Below are positions 27,571 through 35,773 of a stretch of DNA of 64,000 nucleotides, piece by piece. The translations under genes were made by a program, and so were the position numbers. The stretch is from the NCBI GenBank assembly GCA_963626805.1, contig CAVFXS010000036.1:42026-106025 (forward strand), written 5' to 3'. The number at the start of each line of letters is the position of its first letter. The first letter of the stretch is position 1. Under the pieces are notes generated by a model. That model did no database searches, had not been told where the DNA came from, and worked only from the letters and a program-made list of their open reading frames with translations. The DNA comes from CAG-632 sp963626805. Lineage in GTDB: Bacteria > Bacillota > Clostridia > Lachnospirales > Lachnospiraceae.

Positions 27571-28995
27571 CTACTTTGAGCTATGCTTCTTGGCTGGCTT
27601 TTCTTCACATTTGGTATAAAGCATTTCAAATGCTGCCACCAGTCTCTTTCTGGTTGCATCCGGAACAATAATATCATCTACAATACCACGCTTTGCTGCT
27701 GTCATTGCACTTGCCTGTTCCTCTGCAAATACTTTCTTTTTCTCTGCAATCAATGCATTCTTGTCATCTGCAGCTGTAATCTCATCTGCATACATGATCT
27801 TAACAGCCGCTTCCGGTTCCATCATGGAAATCTTAGCCTTTGGCCAAGCGTATTCGATATCTGCACCAATACCCTTTGAATTCATGGCTATATAGGCAGA
27901 ACCAAACGCCTCTCCGGTGATCAGGTTTACCTTCGGTACGGTTGCTCCTGCAAATGCAGCAGTCATGGTCGCAACTGCCTTTGCCATACCGGCTTCCTCT
28001 TCTACAGTTGCCTTATAGCCCTTAATATTGGTAACTGTCAGTACCGGAATCTCAAATGCATCACAGAAAGCTACAAACTCAGCTGCCTTATATGCACCCT
28101 TTACGGATAATACGTCACCGCCTTCGGTTTCCTGATTAGCTACGCAGCCAACAGTTGTTCCGTTAAAGCGTACAAAACCGGTCACCATATCCTTTGCATA
28201 ATCCTTTTTAGTCTCAATAAATGCCTGATTATCGGAAATCGTGATCAGTAAAGACTTTGCATCTGATACATAGCCTTCAACATTTACAACACGATTGAGA
28301 TCATCTTCGCAATCAGAATAAGATAAATCTGTTTCATTATTTGCCGGTAATACAGAAACTAACTGGCGGATCTGTCCAAGAACCTCTGTTTCTGTCTCGA
28401 ATACACCATCCACATTCCCGGAATTAGCACTCTGATATTCTGCAGAAGCAGTATCCAGCTTGGATATGTGATTACCATCTAATACGTTTGGCGCATTTAC
28501 AAATAACTTAGCATCTTCATTTGTCATGTAAGTGAAATCACTTAAGCCGGAAATTACAGCCACGCCACCACCACAGCTGCCGAATACGGCTGTGATCTGC
28601 GGAACTATACCAGATGCCATTACCTGCTTTGCATAAATAGATGCAAAGCCGTTTAACGCATCTACAGACTCCTGCAGACGTAAACCTGCACAATCAATCA
28701 ATCCAATGACCGGTGCACCCATCTTTACTGCCATATCATAGATATTGGCAATCTTCCTAGCATGCATTTCACCAATGGAACCATTCATTACTGATGCGTC
28801 CTGACTGTATACAAATACCAGATTTGTATCAATGATTCCATATCCGGTAATGACACCGTCAGCAGGTGTTTCTTTGTCTGACAAGTTAAAATCAGTACTT
28901 CTGGCTGTTACATAAGCACCAACTTCCACGAAGCTGGACTCATCCAAAAGTGCATCAATTCTTTGTCTTGCAGACAATTGAGAATTATTGCTCAT
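27571..28995 (-). CDS. mmdA: Acyl-CoA carboxyltransferase (methylmalonyl-CoA decarboxylase alpha type)
   Basis: 474 residues of the biotin-dependent carboxyltransferase family that acts on acyl-CoA esters (methylmalonyl-CoA, propionyl-CoA or similar). Both crotonase-like halves are present: RQRIDALLDESSFVEVGAYV and VYSQDASVMNGSIGEMHARK with GLIDCAGLRLQESVDAL in the first, VTNIKGYKATVEEEAGMAKA and MNSKGIGADIEYAWPKAKIS in the second. It equals the 12S subunit of transcarboxylase and the alpha subunit of methylmalonyl-CoA decarboxylase; the acyl-CoA cannot be told from sequence with certainty. First gene of the operon, with its own promoter and palindrome upstream. Confidence 0.9.
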   Translation of the reverse strand: MSNNSQLSARQRIDALLDESSFVEVGAYVTARSTDFNLSDKETPADGVITGYGIIDTNLVFVYSQDASVMNGSIGEMHARKIANIYDMAVKMGAPVIGLIDCAGLRLQESVDALNGFASIYAKQVMASGIVPQITAVFGSCGGGVAVISGLSDFTYMTNEDAKLFVNAPNVLDGNHISKLDTASAEYQSANSGNVDGVFETETEVLGQIRQLVSVLPANNETDLSYSDCEDDLNRVVNVEGYVSDAKSLLITISDNQAFIETKKDYAKDMVTGFVRFNGTTVGCVANQETEGGDVLSVKGAYKAAEFVAFCDAFEIPVLTVTNIKGYKATVEEEAGMAKAVATMTAAFAGATVPKVNLITGEAFGSAYIAMNSKGIGADIEYAWPKAKISMMEPEAAVKIMYADEITAADDKNALIAEKKKVFAEEQASAMTAAKRGIVDDIIVPDATRKRLVAAFEMLYTKCEEKPAKKHSSK

Positions 28996-29024
28996 ATTAA
29001 GCCCTCCGTTGTTAATTTATTTCA

Positions 29025-29046
29025 TGGTTTTTTAATTAAAAAACCA
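29025..29046. promoter_or_regulatory. 22-bp perfect palindrome in the mmdA leader
   Basis: Half-site TGGTTTTTTAA followed by its exact reverse complement. It lies 16-37 bases downstream of the -10 element at 29062-29067, about +10 to +30 of the expected transcript, and 30 bases before the mmdA start. It may be an operator for a dimeric repressor, or an RNA hairpin. Confidence 0.5.
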
Positions 29047-29061
29047 ATTTCTGCCGAGTTT

Positions 29062-29090
29062 ATTGTATTATTAATTTGCGAAAAAAGCAA
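29062..29090 (-). promoter_or_regulatory. Promoter for the mmdA-oadA operon
   Basis: Minus strand -35 TTGCTT (29085-29090), 17-base spacer, -10 TACAAT (29062-29067), 67 bases before the mmdA start. Confidence 0.65.
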
Positions 29091-29112
29091 GGGAAATTTC
29101 ATATTCGTTTCA

Positions 29113-29141
29113 TTGACCGACTATATCGGTTATGCTAGAAT
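29113..29141 (+). promoter_or_regulatory. Promoter for the small alarmone synthetase
   Basis: -35 TTGACC (29113-29118), 17-base spacer, -10 TAGAAT (29136-29141), 37 bases before ATG 29178. It points away from the mmdA promoter, 22 bases from its -35. Confidence 0.7.
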
Positions 29142-29177
29142 TGTTCTTGTAAGAATCAGACGAAAAGAGGTATATAT

Positions 29178-29879
29178 ATGGATACAAATACCACTCAAAT
29201 ACAAAATCTGCATAATGCAGAAAGTGAACTGTTCACTATCCCGGAGGTTTTTGCCGATCAGGCACATATGTACATGGAACTGATGATGATGTACCGTGGT
29301 GCCATTCGTGAAGTACAGACCAAGCTGGAAGTTTTGAATGATGAATTTTCCATCCGTTATCAACGAAATCCAATTTCATTCATCAAGTCCCGAACCAAAT
29401 CTCCGAAAAGCATTCTAAAAAAACTGCACGCCAAAAACTTCGAGATTTCACTGGAAAGCATCATGGAGAACCTGCATGACGTTGCAGGCATCCGTGTGAT
29501 CTGTCCGTTTATTGATGACATTTATGAAGTTGCACAGATGCTGACCAAGCAGGATGATGTAACACTGATAGAAACCAAGGATTATATTCAGAATCCAAAA
29601 GAAAACGGCTATCGCAGTCTTCATTTGATTCTGGAAATTCCGGTCTATTTTTCTGACCGCAAACAGCCCATGAAGGTCGAGGTTCAAATCCGTACGATTG
29701 CGATGGACTTTTGGGCAAGTCTGGATCACCAGTTGCGATATAAAAAGGACTTGGAACATGCAGAACAGATTTCTGCAGATCTAAAGGACTGTGCCGATAT
29801 TATTTCTGCTACTGACCAGCGGATGCAGATCATAAAATATCAGATCTACGGTGATGAATCCGGTAATTTCTTAAATTAA
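29178..29879 (+). CDS. Small alarmone synthetase, RelQ/YjbM type
   Basis: 233 residues, one RelA/SpoT synthetase domain and no hydrolase domain, so it should make (p)ppGpp from GTP or GDP and ATP. Seen: SIRYQRNPISFIKSRTKSPKSILKKL (synthetase start), VAGIRVICPFIDDIYEVAQML (the D/R nucleotide-binding region), NPKENGYRSLHLILEIPV (the YRSLH motif) and KVEVQIRTIAMDFWASLDH. This is the standard length for the group. An AAAGAGG site lies seven bases before ATG. Confidence 0.92.
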   Translation: MDTNTTQIQNLHNAESELFTIPEVFADQAHMYMELMMMYRGAIREVQTKLEVLNDEFSIRYQRNPISFIKSRTKSPKSILKKLHAKNFEISLESIMENLHDVAGIRVICPFIDDIYEVAQMLTKQDDVTLIETKDYIQNPKENGYRSLHLILEIPVYFSDRKQPMKVEVQIRTIAMDFWASLDHQLRYKKDLEHAEQISADLKDCADIISATDQRMQIIKYQIYGDESGNFLN

Positions 29880-29945
29880 TTTATTTTCTTTTTGCATAAT
29901 TTTTATCTTTCAGCTTCATACTAAGCTAAAAGGAGGTAAATATCC

Positions 29946-30158
29946 ATGCATAATAAAGTTATAGACTGTATTGCACTTACTCTTACCATTATCGGTGCGA
30001 TAAACTGGGGACTGATTGGCTTCTTCAGCTTTGATCTGGTCACTTTTATTTTCGGAAATATGTCCTGGATTTCCAGAATCATTTATGCACTGGTCGGATT
30101 ATCCGGTCTCTATCTAATTACATTCTACATGTATGTCAATGCCGTTGCAGACCGTTAA
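29946..30158 (+). CDS. DUF378 small membrane protein
   Basis: 70 residues with two membrane helices (IALTLTIIGAINWGLIGFF and IIYALVGLSGLYLITFYMYV). The GAINWGLIG signature belongs to the DUF378/YuzA family, of unknown function. An AAAGGAGG site precedes ATG, and a strong terminator follows. It may share the relQ transcript, 66 bases downstream of it. Confidence 0.88.
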   Translation: MHNKVIDCIALTLTIIGAINWGLIGFFSFDLVTFIFGNMSWISRIIYALVGLSGLYLITFYMYVNAVADR

Positions 30159-30198
30159 TTCATTCCTTTGCATACATTTTAACAACGCATAAATAACA

Positions 30199-30248
30199 AA
30201 AACAGGAATCTTCTCTCCGATCTTCGGAGTCACGGATTCCTGTTTTTT
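30199..30248 (+). terminator. Terminator after the DUF378 gene
   Basis: A 12-bp outer stem (30199-30210 with 30235-30246) enclosing an inner 6-bp hairpin (30215-30220 with 30224-30229), followed by TTTTTT. A second convergent user is not needed, as the next gene ends 110 bases away. Confidence 0.88.
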
Positions 30249-30359
30249 ATGCTCTGTTCTCTATGTGCTGTTTGTTTTTTATTTTCACTGTTGTTCTATT
30301 TTCTCTGTTACTATATTTTCTCTGTCGCCATCTGATATCCGCAGCAAAGCACCACCCGG

Positions 30360-31277
30360 CTATTTCAGGAAGCCGTTAATAATCTGCTCTTCTGCCTCTT
30401 TTTCTGTCAGGCCGAGCGTCATAAGCTTGATCAGCTGCTCTCCGGCGATCTTTCCGATTGCCGCTTCATGGATCAGACTGGCATCAATATGATTGGCAGT
30501 CAGCTCCGGCTTTGCCGTTACCTTTGCATGATCCATAATGATCGCATCACATTCTGTATGTCCGGAGCATGGTGCATTTCCGTTAATCACGGACTTGAAG
30601 CACTGGGTTGAGTCATCCTTGGCTACCGAACGGGAGGATACGCTGGCACTGCTGCCGGCTCCATTCAGATCCACGCTGAAGTTCGTCTCTGCATGCTGGA
30701 TACCATGTGTCATGATCTTTTCCTTGACCACCAGCGTCGCACCTTCTGCCAGATCTCCGGAGGTCGTCCGGACTGTAGAATCGACACCCTTGATCTGCAC
30801 GGTGATCATTTCCAGATATGCACCCTCTCCGACATGAATGATCGTAGTCGGATTTAAGATCCGCTTTCCGGAACCGTCACCCTCGCCATAATGCTTCTCA
30901 ATATAACGGACCTTTGCATTCTTCTCCAGATAAAAGGTATGAATGCCATCATGTTCTGAGGTATCCACACCACAATTATGGATTCCGCAGCCTGCGACGA
31001 TGGTCACATCTGCATTTTCGCCCACATAAAAGTCATTATATACCATATCCTTTAATCCGCTTTCACTTAATACGACCGGTATATGCACACTTTCATTTCT
31101 GGTATCCGGCTTAATAATAATATCGATTCCCGGCTTATCTTCTTTCGTTACAATATCTATATTGGCTGTTGTATTTCGTCCGGCAAGCTTGCCATTGGCA
31201 CGAATGTTATACGCTCCTTCCGGAATCGTATGCAGATCCGCAACCTGCTCCAACAGCGATTGTTGAATCTTATCCAT
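30360..31277 (-). CDS. Compact SufB/SufD-family iron-sulfur scaffold protein
   Basis: 305 residues of the SufBD beta-helix family, much shorter than the roughly 420-490 of E. coli SufD and SufB. The C-terminal part keeps GHTECDAIIM and SLIHEAAIGKIAGEQL, which align by eye with the HTQCD and VEHEA segments of SufB, so the proposed persulfide/cluster residues correspond to Cys243 and His270-Glu271 here. It sits 11 bases downstream of sufC. Such a two-gene SufC plus short SufB set resembles the minimal SUF (SmsCB-like) systems described in archaea and anaerobes. No sufS, sufU or second SufB/D gene is in the locus. Confidence 0.88.
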   Translation of the reverse strand: MDKIQQSLLEQVADLHTIPEGAYNIRANGKLAGRNTTANIDIVTKEDKPGIDIIIKPDTRNESVHIPVVLSESGLKDMVYNDFYVGENADVTIVAGCGIHNCGVDTSEHDGIHTFYLEKNAKVRYIEKHYGEGDGSGKRILNPTTIIHVGEGAYLEMITVQIKGVDSTVRTTSGDLAEGATLVVKEKIMTHGIQHAETNFSVDLNGAGSSASVSSRSVAKDDSTQCFKSVINGNAPCSGHTECDAIIMDHAKVTAKPELTANHIDASLIHEAAIGKIAGEQLIKLMTLGLTEKEAEEQIINGFLK

Positions 31278-31288
31278 AGCAACCCCTC

Positions 31289-32011
31289 CTAAACGATCTT
31301 GTCCATTAATGTTTTACACGCTGCATCTGTGGCATCCAGTAATGCAGGAAGCACTTCTGCTTTCGTTCCGGTCTTTACAACACTTCCGTCCGCAATCACG
31401 ATGATCTTATCTGCAATATTTAAAATCCGTTCCTGATGGGAAATGATCAGGATCGAACCATTGATCTTTTCATGCATATCCTCAAACACCTGGATCAGGT
31501 TGTTGAAGCTCCACAGGTCAATTCCGGCCTCCGGTTCATCAAAGATCGTGAACTCAGCGCCTCTGGCGATCGTCATCGCAATCTCGATCCGCTTCAGCTC
31601 GCCACCGGACAGACTGGCATTCACCTCCCGGTGAATATAATCCTTTGCACAGAGACCAACCTCTGAAAGATAATTGCATGCCTCTGCCACTGTAATCTGC
31701 TTACCGGCTGCCAGCGTGATCAGATCCTGCACGGTAATTCCTTTAAACTTAACCGGCTGCTGAAACGCATAACTGATTCCCTTCCTTGCACGTTCGGTAA
31801 TACTGCAATGTGTAATATCCTCACCATTTAACAGAATTTCACCGGAGGTCGGTTCTACGATTCCGGCAATAATCTTTGCCAGTGTTGATTTTCCGCCACC
31901 GTTCGGTCCGGTCACTGCCACAAACCGCTCATCAATGGTCAGATTAATATCCTTTAAGATCTCCAGGTGATCCTCTTCTACCTGATAATTTATATGCTTT
32001 AATTCCAGCAT
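31289..32011 (-). CDS. sufC: SufC-type Fe-S assembly ATPase
   Basis: 240-residue cytosolic ABC ATPase that drives cluster assembly on SufB/D. Walker A GPNGGGKST, Q loop AFQQPVKFKG, signature SLSGGELKRIEIAM (the SGGEx3 variant typical of SufC) and Walker B FTIFDEPEAGID are present. Its partner gene is directly downstream. Citrate synthase and a Fur-family gene are upstream in the same direction with 79 bases between; no clear promoter was seen in that gap. Confidence 0.92.
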   Translation of the reverse strand: MLELKHINYQVEEDHLEILKDINLTIDERFVAVTGPNGGGKSTLAKIIAGIVEPTSGEILLNGEDITHCSITERARKGISYAFQQPVKFKGITVQDLITLAAGKQITVAEACNYLSEVGLCAKDYIHREVNASLSGGELKRIEIAMTIARGAEFTIFDEPEAGIDLWSFNNLIQVFEDMHEKINGSILIISHQERILNIADKIIVIADGSVVKTGTKAEVLPALLDATDAACKTLMDKIV

Positions 32012-32090
32012 TGTTCTGATACCTTTCCAAACTTTAATATTTCTATCGGTTCTTAATGATCCTGCTTCTTTCGGCAGAAATCCGCTTTTC

Positions 32091-33467
32091 CTAGTAACGC
32101 TCCTCGAGATCCGAGAACTTCTTATGCACGCCTACAAACTTATATGCCGGACGGATGATCTTGCCCTTATTTACCAGTTCTTCCAGACGGTGTGCACTCC
32201 AGCCTGAGATTCTTGAAATTGCAAAAATAGGGGTAAACAATTCTTCCGGAATTCCCAGCATGGTATATACAAAGCCACTGTAGAAATCAACATTTGCACA
32301 TACCGGTTTGAACAGACGACGCTTCTCGGCAATTGTTTCTGCCGCCAGACGTTCCACTCTCTCATAGAATTCAAACTCATCATGACGATCCTTCTCATAG
32401 GCCAGACGCTCTGCATAATCCTTTAAAATCACTGCTCTCGGATCCGATTCGGTATAAACGGCATGTCCCATACCATAAATCAACCCTGCCCGGTCAAAGG
32501 TCTCCTTATTCAGAATCTTAAGCAGATATTCCCTGATCTGCTTTTCGTCCTTCTGATCTGTCACATGCTCCCGTAAATCCCGGAACATCTGCTGTACCTT
32601 CAGATTCGCCCCACCGTGTCTCGGACCTTTTAAGGACGCAACGGATGCAGCTACTGCGGAATAGGTATCGGTACCGGAGGATGTAACCACATGATTTGTA
32701 AATGTGGAATTATTACCACCGCCATGCTCTGCATGCAGTACCAGTGCGATATCCAGTACCTTTGCCTCCAGCTCTGTGAACTTACCATCCAGTCTTAACA
32801 TCTGCAAAATATTCTCTGCTGTTGACATTTCTTTATCCGGTGTACGGATAACCAGATTCTCTCCATAATGGAAATGCCGGTATGCATGATAGGAATATAC
32901 TGAGATTAATGGCAGCTTTCCGATCATCTGCAATGACTGACGCAATACATTCGGAACCGCAATATCATCCGGCTTCTCATCGTACGAATATAACATCAGC
33001 ACACATCTTTGCAGTCCATTCATAATATTGGCACTTGGAGCCTTCATTATAACATCCCGGACAAAATAACCGGATAATTCCTGCAGGCTCTTCAAAATAT
33101 TAATAAAGCTGTTTAACTGCTGACGGTTCGGCAGATCGCCAAACAGCAGCAGGTAGGTTACCTCTTCAAACGCATATCTGCGGTTGGCATAGCTACTTAC
33201 CAGCTCCTTTACATCATAGCCCTGATAGTACAGCTTACCGTCGCAGGGAACACGTACACCATCTTCAAACTTCGTTCCCACTACATCCGCGATCTCGGTC
33301 AGACCTGTCAGAACCCCCTTACCGTTTGCATCACGGAGTCCCCGCTTTACATCATATTCTGCATATAACTCCTGATTGATCGCACCTGATACCATACAAT
33401 ATTTTACCAGGTCGTCAAACTGTGCATTGAGTTCTTCACCCAGCTCCATCATTGTCTGATTGTTCAT
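32091..33467 (-). CDS. gltA: Citrate synthase
   Basis: 458 residues of the si-citrate synthase family. Catalytic signatures: ALVLHAEHGGGNNSTFT (His), GLIYGMGHAVYTESDPRA (His) and ANVDFYSGFVYTMLGIP with the catalytic Asp. It condenses oxaloacetate with acetyl-CoA. In anaerobes of this kind it usually serves glutamate synthesis through a partial TCA cycle; 2-methylcitrate synthase is the alternative. Three bases after the Fur-family gene, so probably co-transcribed. Confidence 0.93.
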   Translation of the reverse strand: MNNQTMMELGEELNAQFDDLVKYCMVSGAINQELYAEYDVKRGLRDANGKGVLTGLTEIADVVGTKFEDGVRVPCDGKLYYQGYDVKELVSSYANRRYAFEEVTYLLLFGDLPNRQQLNSFINILKSLQELSGYFVRDVIMKAPSANIMNGLQRCVLMLYSYDEKPDDIAVPNVLRQSLQMIGKLPLISVYSYHAYRHFHYGENLVIRTPDKEMSTAENILQMLRLDGKFTELEAKVLDIALVLHAEHGGGNNSTFTNHVVTSSGTDTYSAVAASVASLKGPRHGGANLKVQQMFRDLREHVTDQKDEKQIREYLLKILNKETFDRAGLIYGMGHAVYTESDPRAVILKDYAERLAYEKDRHDEFEFYERVERLAAETIAEKRRLFKPVCANVDFYSGFVYTMLGIPEELFTPIFAISRISGWSAHRLEELVNKGKIIRPAYKFVGVHKKFSDLEERY

Positions 33468-33470
33468 ATA

Positions 33471-33920
33471 TCAATGCCTCCTTATCCCTTCATCGTTTTT
33501 CTTCTGACATTCTCTCTTTTGACATTTTTTACAATATCCATATAATTCTAATTTATGTCCGGTAATCTGGAATCCATCCATATCAGAACAAATATCCAAG
33601 TCATGCATCGGGCATTCCGATAACGGAATCTTCCTCCTGCAATTTAAACAAATCGCATAATGTTTATGATGTTCCCGTTTCCACTCATAAACTGCCATAT
33701 CCTCTCCCATCAGCGTTGTCTTCTCCACCAGATGGTTTTCTTCAAATACAGCCAGCGACCGGTAAATGGTTGAAATCGCATAATTGGAATCCTGCGTATT
33801 CGCAATCACCCGCCTGAAAATCTCCATGGCTGTCAATGGTTCCTCTGCCTCTGTCAGTACCCGGAACACATCTTCTCTTTGTCTTGTTCGTTTTATCCCT
33901 ACAGGCCACTGATATTCCAT
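33471..33920 (-). CDS. Fur-family metal-dependent repressor
   Basis: About 149 residues. Winged helix with KRTRQREDVFRVLTEAEEPL and SNYAISTIYRSLAVFEENHLV, then HHKHYAICLNCRRKIPLSECP and YGYCKKCQKREC, giving two CxxC zinc sites. The exact metal (Fe, Zn, Mn or peroxide) cannot be read; the HHKHYAICLNC segment looks closest to Zur/PerR. ATG 33920 is chosen since AGGAG lies six bases upstream; an upstream ATG at 33962 is weaker. It leads citrate synthase and the SUF genes. Confidence 0.88.
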   Translation of the reverse strand: MEYQWPVGIKRTRQREDVFRVLTEAEEPLTAMEIFRRVIANTQDSNYAISTIYRSLAVFEENHLVEKTTLMGEDMAVYEWKREHHKHYAICLNCRRKIPLSECPMHDLDICSDMDGFQITGHKLELYGYCKKCQKRECQKKNDEGIRRH

Positions 33921-33994
33921 TTCAATCTCCTCTATCCTGAAATCCTCACGGATTCGGTACAACTATACCACACTATCTTCCATGGTACAAGCAA

Positions 33995-35773
33995 TTATAC
34001 TGCAAACTGACTGTTATACAGATTATAATAAAAGCCTTTCTTCTCCAGTAATTCCTCATGATTTCCCTGTTCGATGATATTTCCGTCCTTCATGACCAGA
34101 ATCACATCCGCTTCCTGAATCGTTGACAGACGGTGTGCTACGATAAAACTGGTTCTGCCCTCCATCAGGTGATTAAATGCCTTCTGGATCCGGATTTCTG
34201 TTCTGGTATCTATCGAAGAAGTCGCCTCGTCCAGAATCAGCATCGGAGGCCTGCAAAGCATAACTCTTGCAATACAAAGCAACTGCTTCTGTCCCTGTGA
34301 AAAGCTGTCACTGTCCTCCGTGATCATGGTATCGTATCCCTGCGGCAATCGTTTAATGAAGCTGTGTGCATGTGACAACTTTGCCGCCTCAATGATTTCT
34401 TCATCGCTTGCGTCCGGTCTTCCCATTGCAATATTCTCCCGGACGGTACCTGTCCGGAGCCAGGTCTCCTGTAATACCATTCCGTAAGAGTTCCGCAGAC
34501 TGTTTCTCGTCACATTGCGGATATCCTCTCCTTCTACCAGAATCTTTCCGCTATTCACATCATAGAACCGCATCAAAAGATTGATCAGAGTAGTTTTACC
34601 GCAACCGGTCGGTCCCACGATTGCGATTCGCTGGCCCGCCTTTACATTCAGGCTCACATGCTCTAACAACTTCTGATCCGGAACATAAGAGAAGCTGACA
34701 TCCCGAATTCCCACATTACCGGATACCTTTTCAAGAACAACCGCATCCTCTGCATCCGGAATCTGTGCCTCTTCATCGATTAATTCAAAAATTCTGGCGG
34801 CGCATGCCAGTGCATTCTGAAGCTCTGTCACGACACCTGAAATCTCATTAAACGGCTTCGTATACTGGTTGGCATATCCGAGGAAAGAAGTCAGCTGGCC
34901 AACTGTCATACCTCCCTTAATCGCAATCACCGCACCGACAATTCCGACACCGGCATATACCAGACTGTTTACAAACCGGGTAGACGGATTGGTAATGGAC
35001 GAAAAGAAGATTGCCTTCAGGGAACATTTCTGAAGCCGGTCATTGATCTCGTCAAAGGTCTCCATAGATTCCTTTTCCCGGTCAAAAGCCTGTACCACTT
35101 TCTGGTTTCCGATCATCTCATCAATGAATCCTGTCTGCTCCCCTCTGGTCTCAGACTGTACCTGGAACATATGATATGTCTTCTTCGCAATAAATGCCGC
35201 TACAAATAAGGATACTGGTGTAATGCAGACAACCACAAGTGTTACCCATGGATTAATGGTCAGCATGAAAATCAGCGTTTCGAGAATGGTAACAATGCTG
35301 GTGAAAAACTGTGTAAATCCCATTAACAGACCATCTGCGAACTGATCCACATCTGCGATCACCCGGCTCACGATCTCACCGCTGGTATGTGTATCCAGAT
35401 ATTTCAGCGGGAGCTTTTCAATCTTATCAAACGCATCCCGTCGTACATCCCGGACAATCGAATAGGTCATCTTATTGTTGCATACATTCATGATCCACTG
35501 TGCAATTGCCGTAATTCCGATGCAGATTGCCATTACCAGCAATATATGTCTGATTCCTGCGAAATCAACCTCACCCGGACCTAAAATACAATCCACGGCA
35601 TTACCGGTCAGGATCGGAAGATACAGGGTCAGTGCCACACTAATAAAAGCCATCAGGATCGATGTTGTCAGAAAGAACCAGTAATGCTTCAGATAGCCTA
35701 TCAGACGTTTCAACGTTTTTACAGACTGTGTTCTCTTTGTGCGTGGTTTCTGCTCTGTCTTTCGTGTACTCAT
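33995..35773 (-). CDS. ABC exporter half-transporter (second subunit)
   Basis: 592 residues, six-helix membrane domain then ATPase. Walker A GPTGCGKTT, Q loop MVLQETWLRTGTVREN, signature FSQGQKQLLCIARVML and Walker B MLILDEATSS. The SQGQ signature differs from the usual SGGQ, common in heterodimeric exporters with one degenerate site. It overlaps the preceding gene by four bases (ATGA), so the two are translated together and form a heterodimer. The substrate (drug, lipid or peptide) is not known. Confidence 0.93.
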   Translation of the reverse strand: MSTRKTEQKPRTKRTQSVKTLKRLIGYLKHYWFFLTTSILMAFISVALTLYLPILTGNAVDCILGPGEVDFAGIRHILLVMAICIGITAIAQWIMNVCNNKMTYSIVRDVRRDAFDKIEKLPLKYLDTHTSGEIVSRVIADVDQFADGLLMGFTQFFTSIVTILETLIFMLTINPWVTLVVVCITPVSLFVAAFIAKKTYHMFQVQSETRGEQTGFIDEMIGNQKVVQAFDREKESMETFDEINDRLQKCSLKAIFFSSITNPSTRFVNSLVYAGVGIVGAVIAIKGGMTVGQLTSFLGYANQYTKPFNEISGVVTELQNALACAARIFELIDEEAQIPDAEDAVVLEKVSGNVGIRDVSFSYVPDQKLLEHVSLNVKAGQRIAIVGPTGCGKTTLINLLMRFYDVNSGKILVEGEDIRNVTRNSLRNSYGMVLQETWLRTGTVRENIAMGRPDASDEEIIEAAKLSHAHSFIKRLPQGYDTMITEDSDSFSQGQKQLLCIARVMLCRPPMLILDEATSSIDTRTEIRIQKAFNHLMEGRTSFIVAHRLSTIQEADVILVMKDGNIIEQGNHEELLEKKGFYYNLYNSQFAV

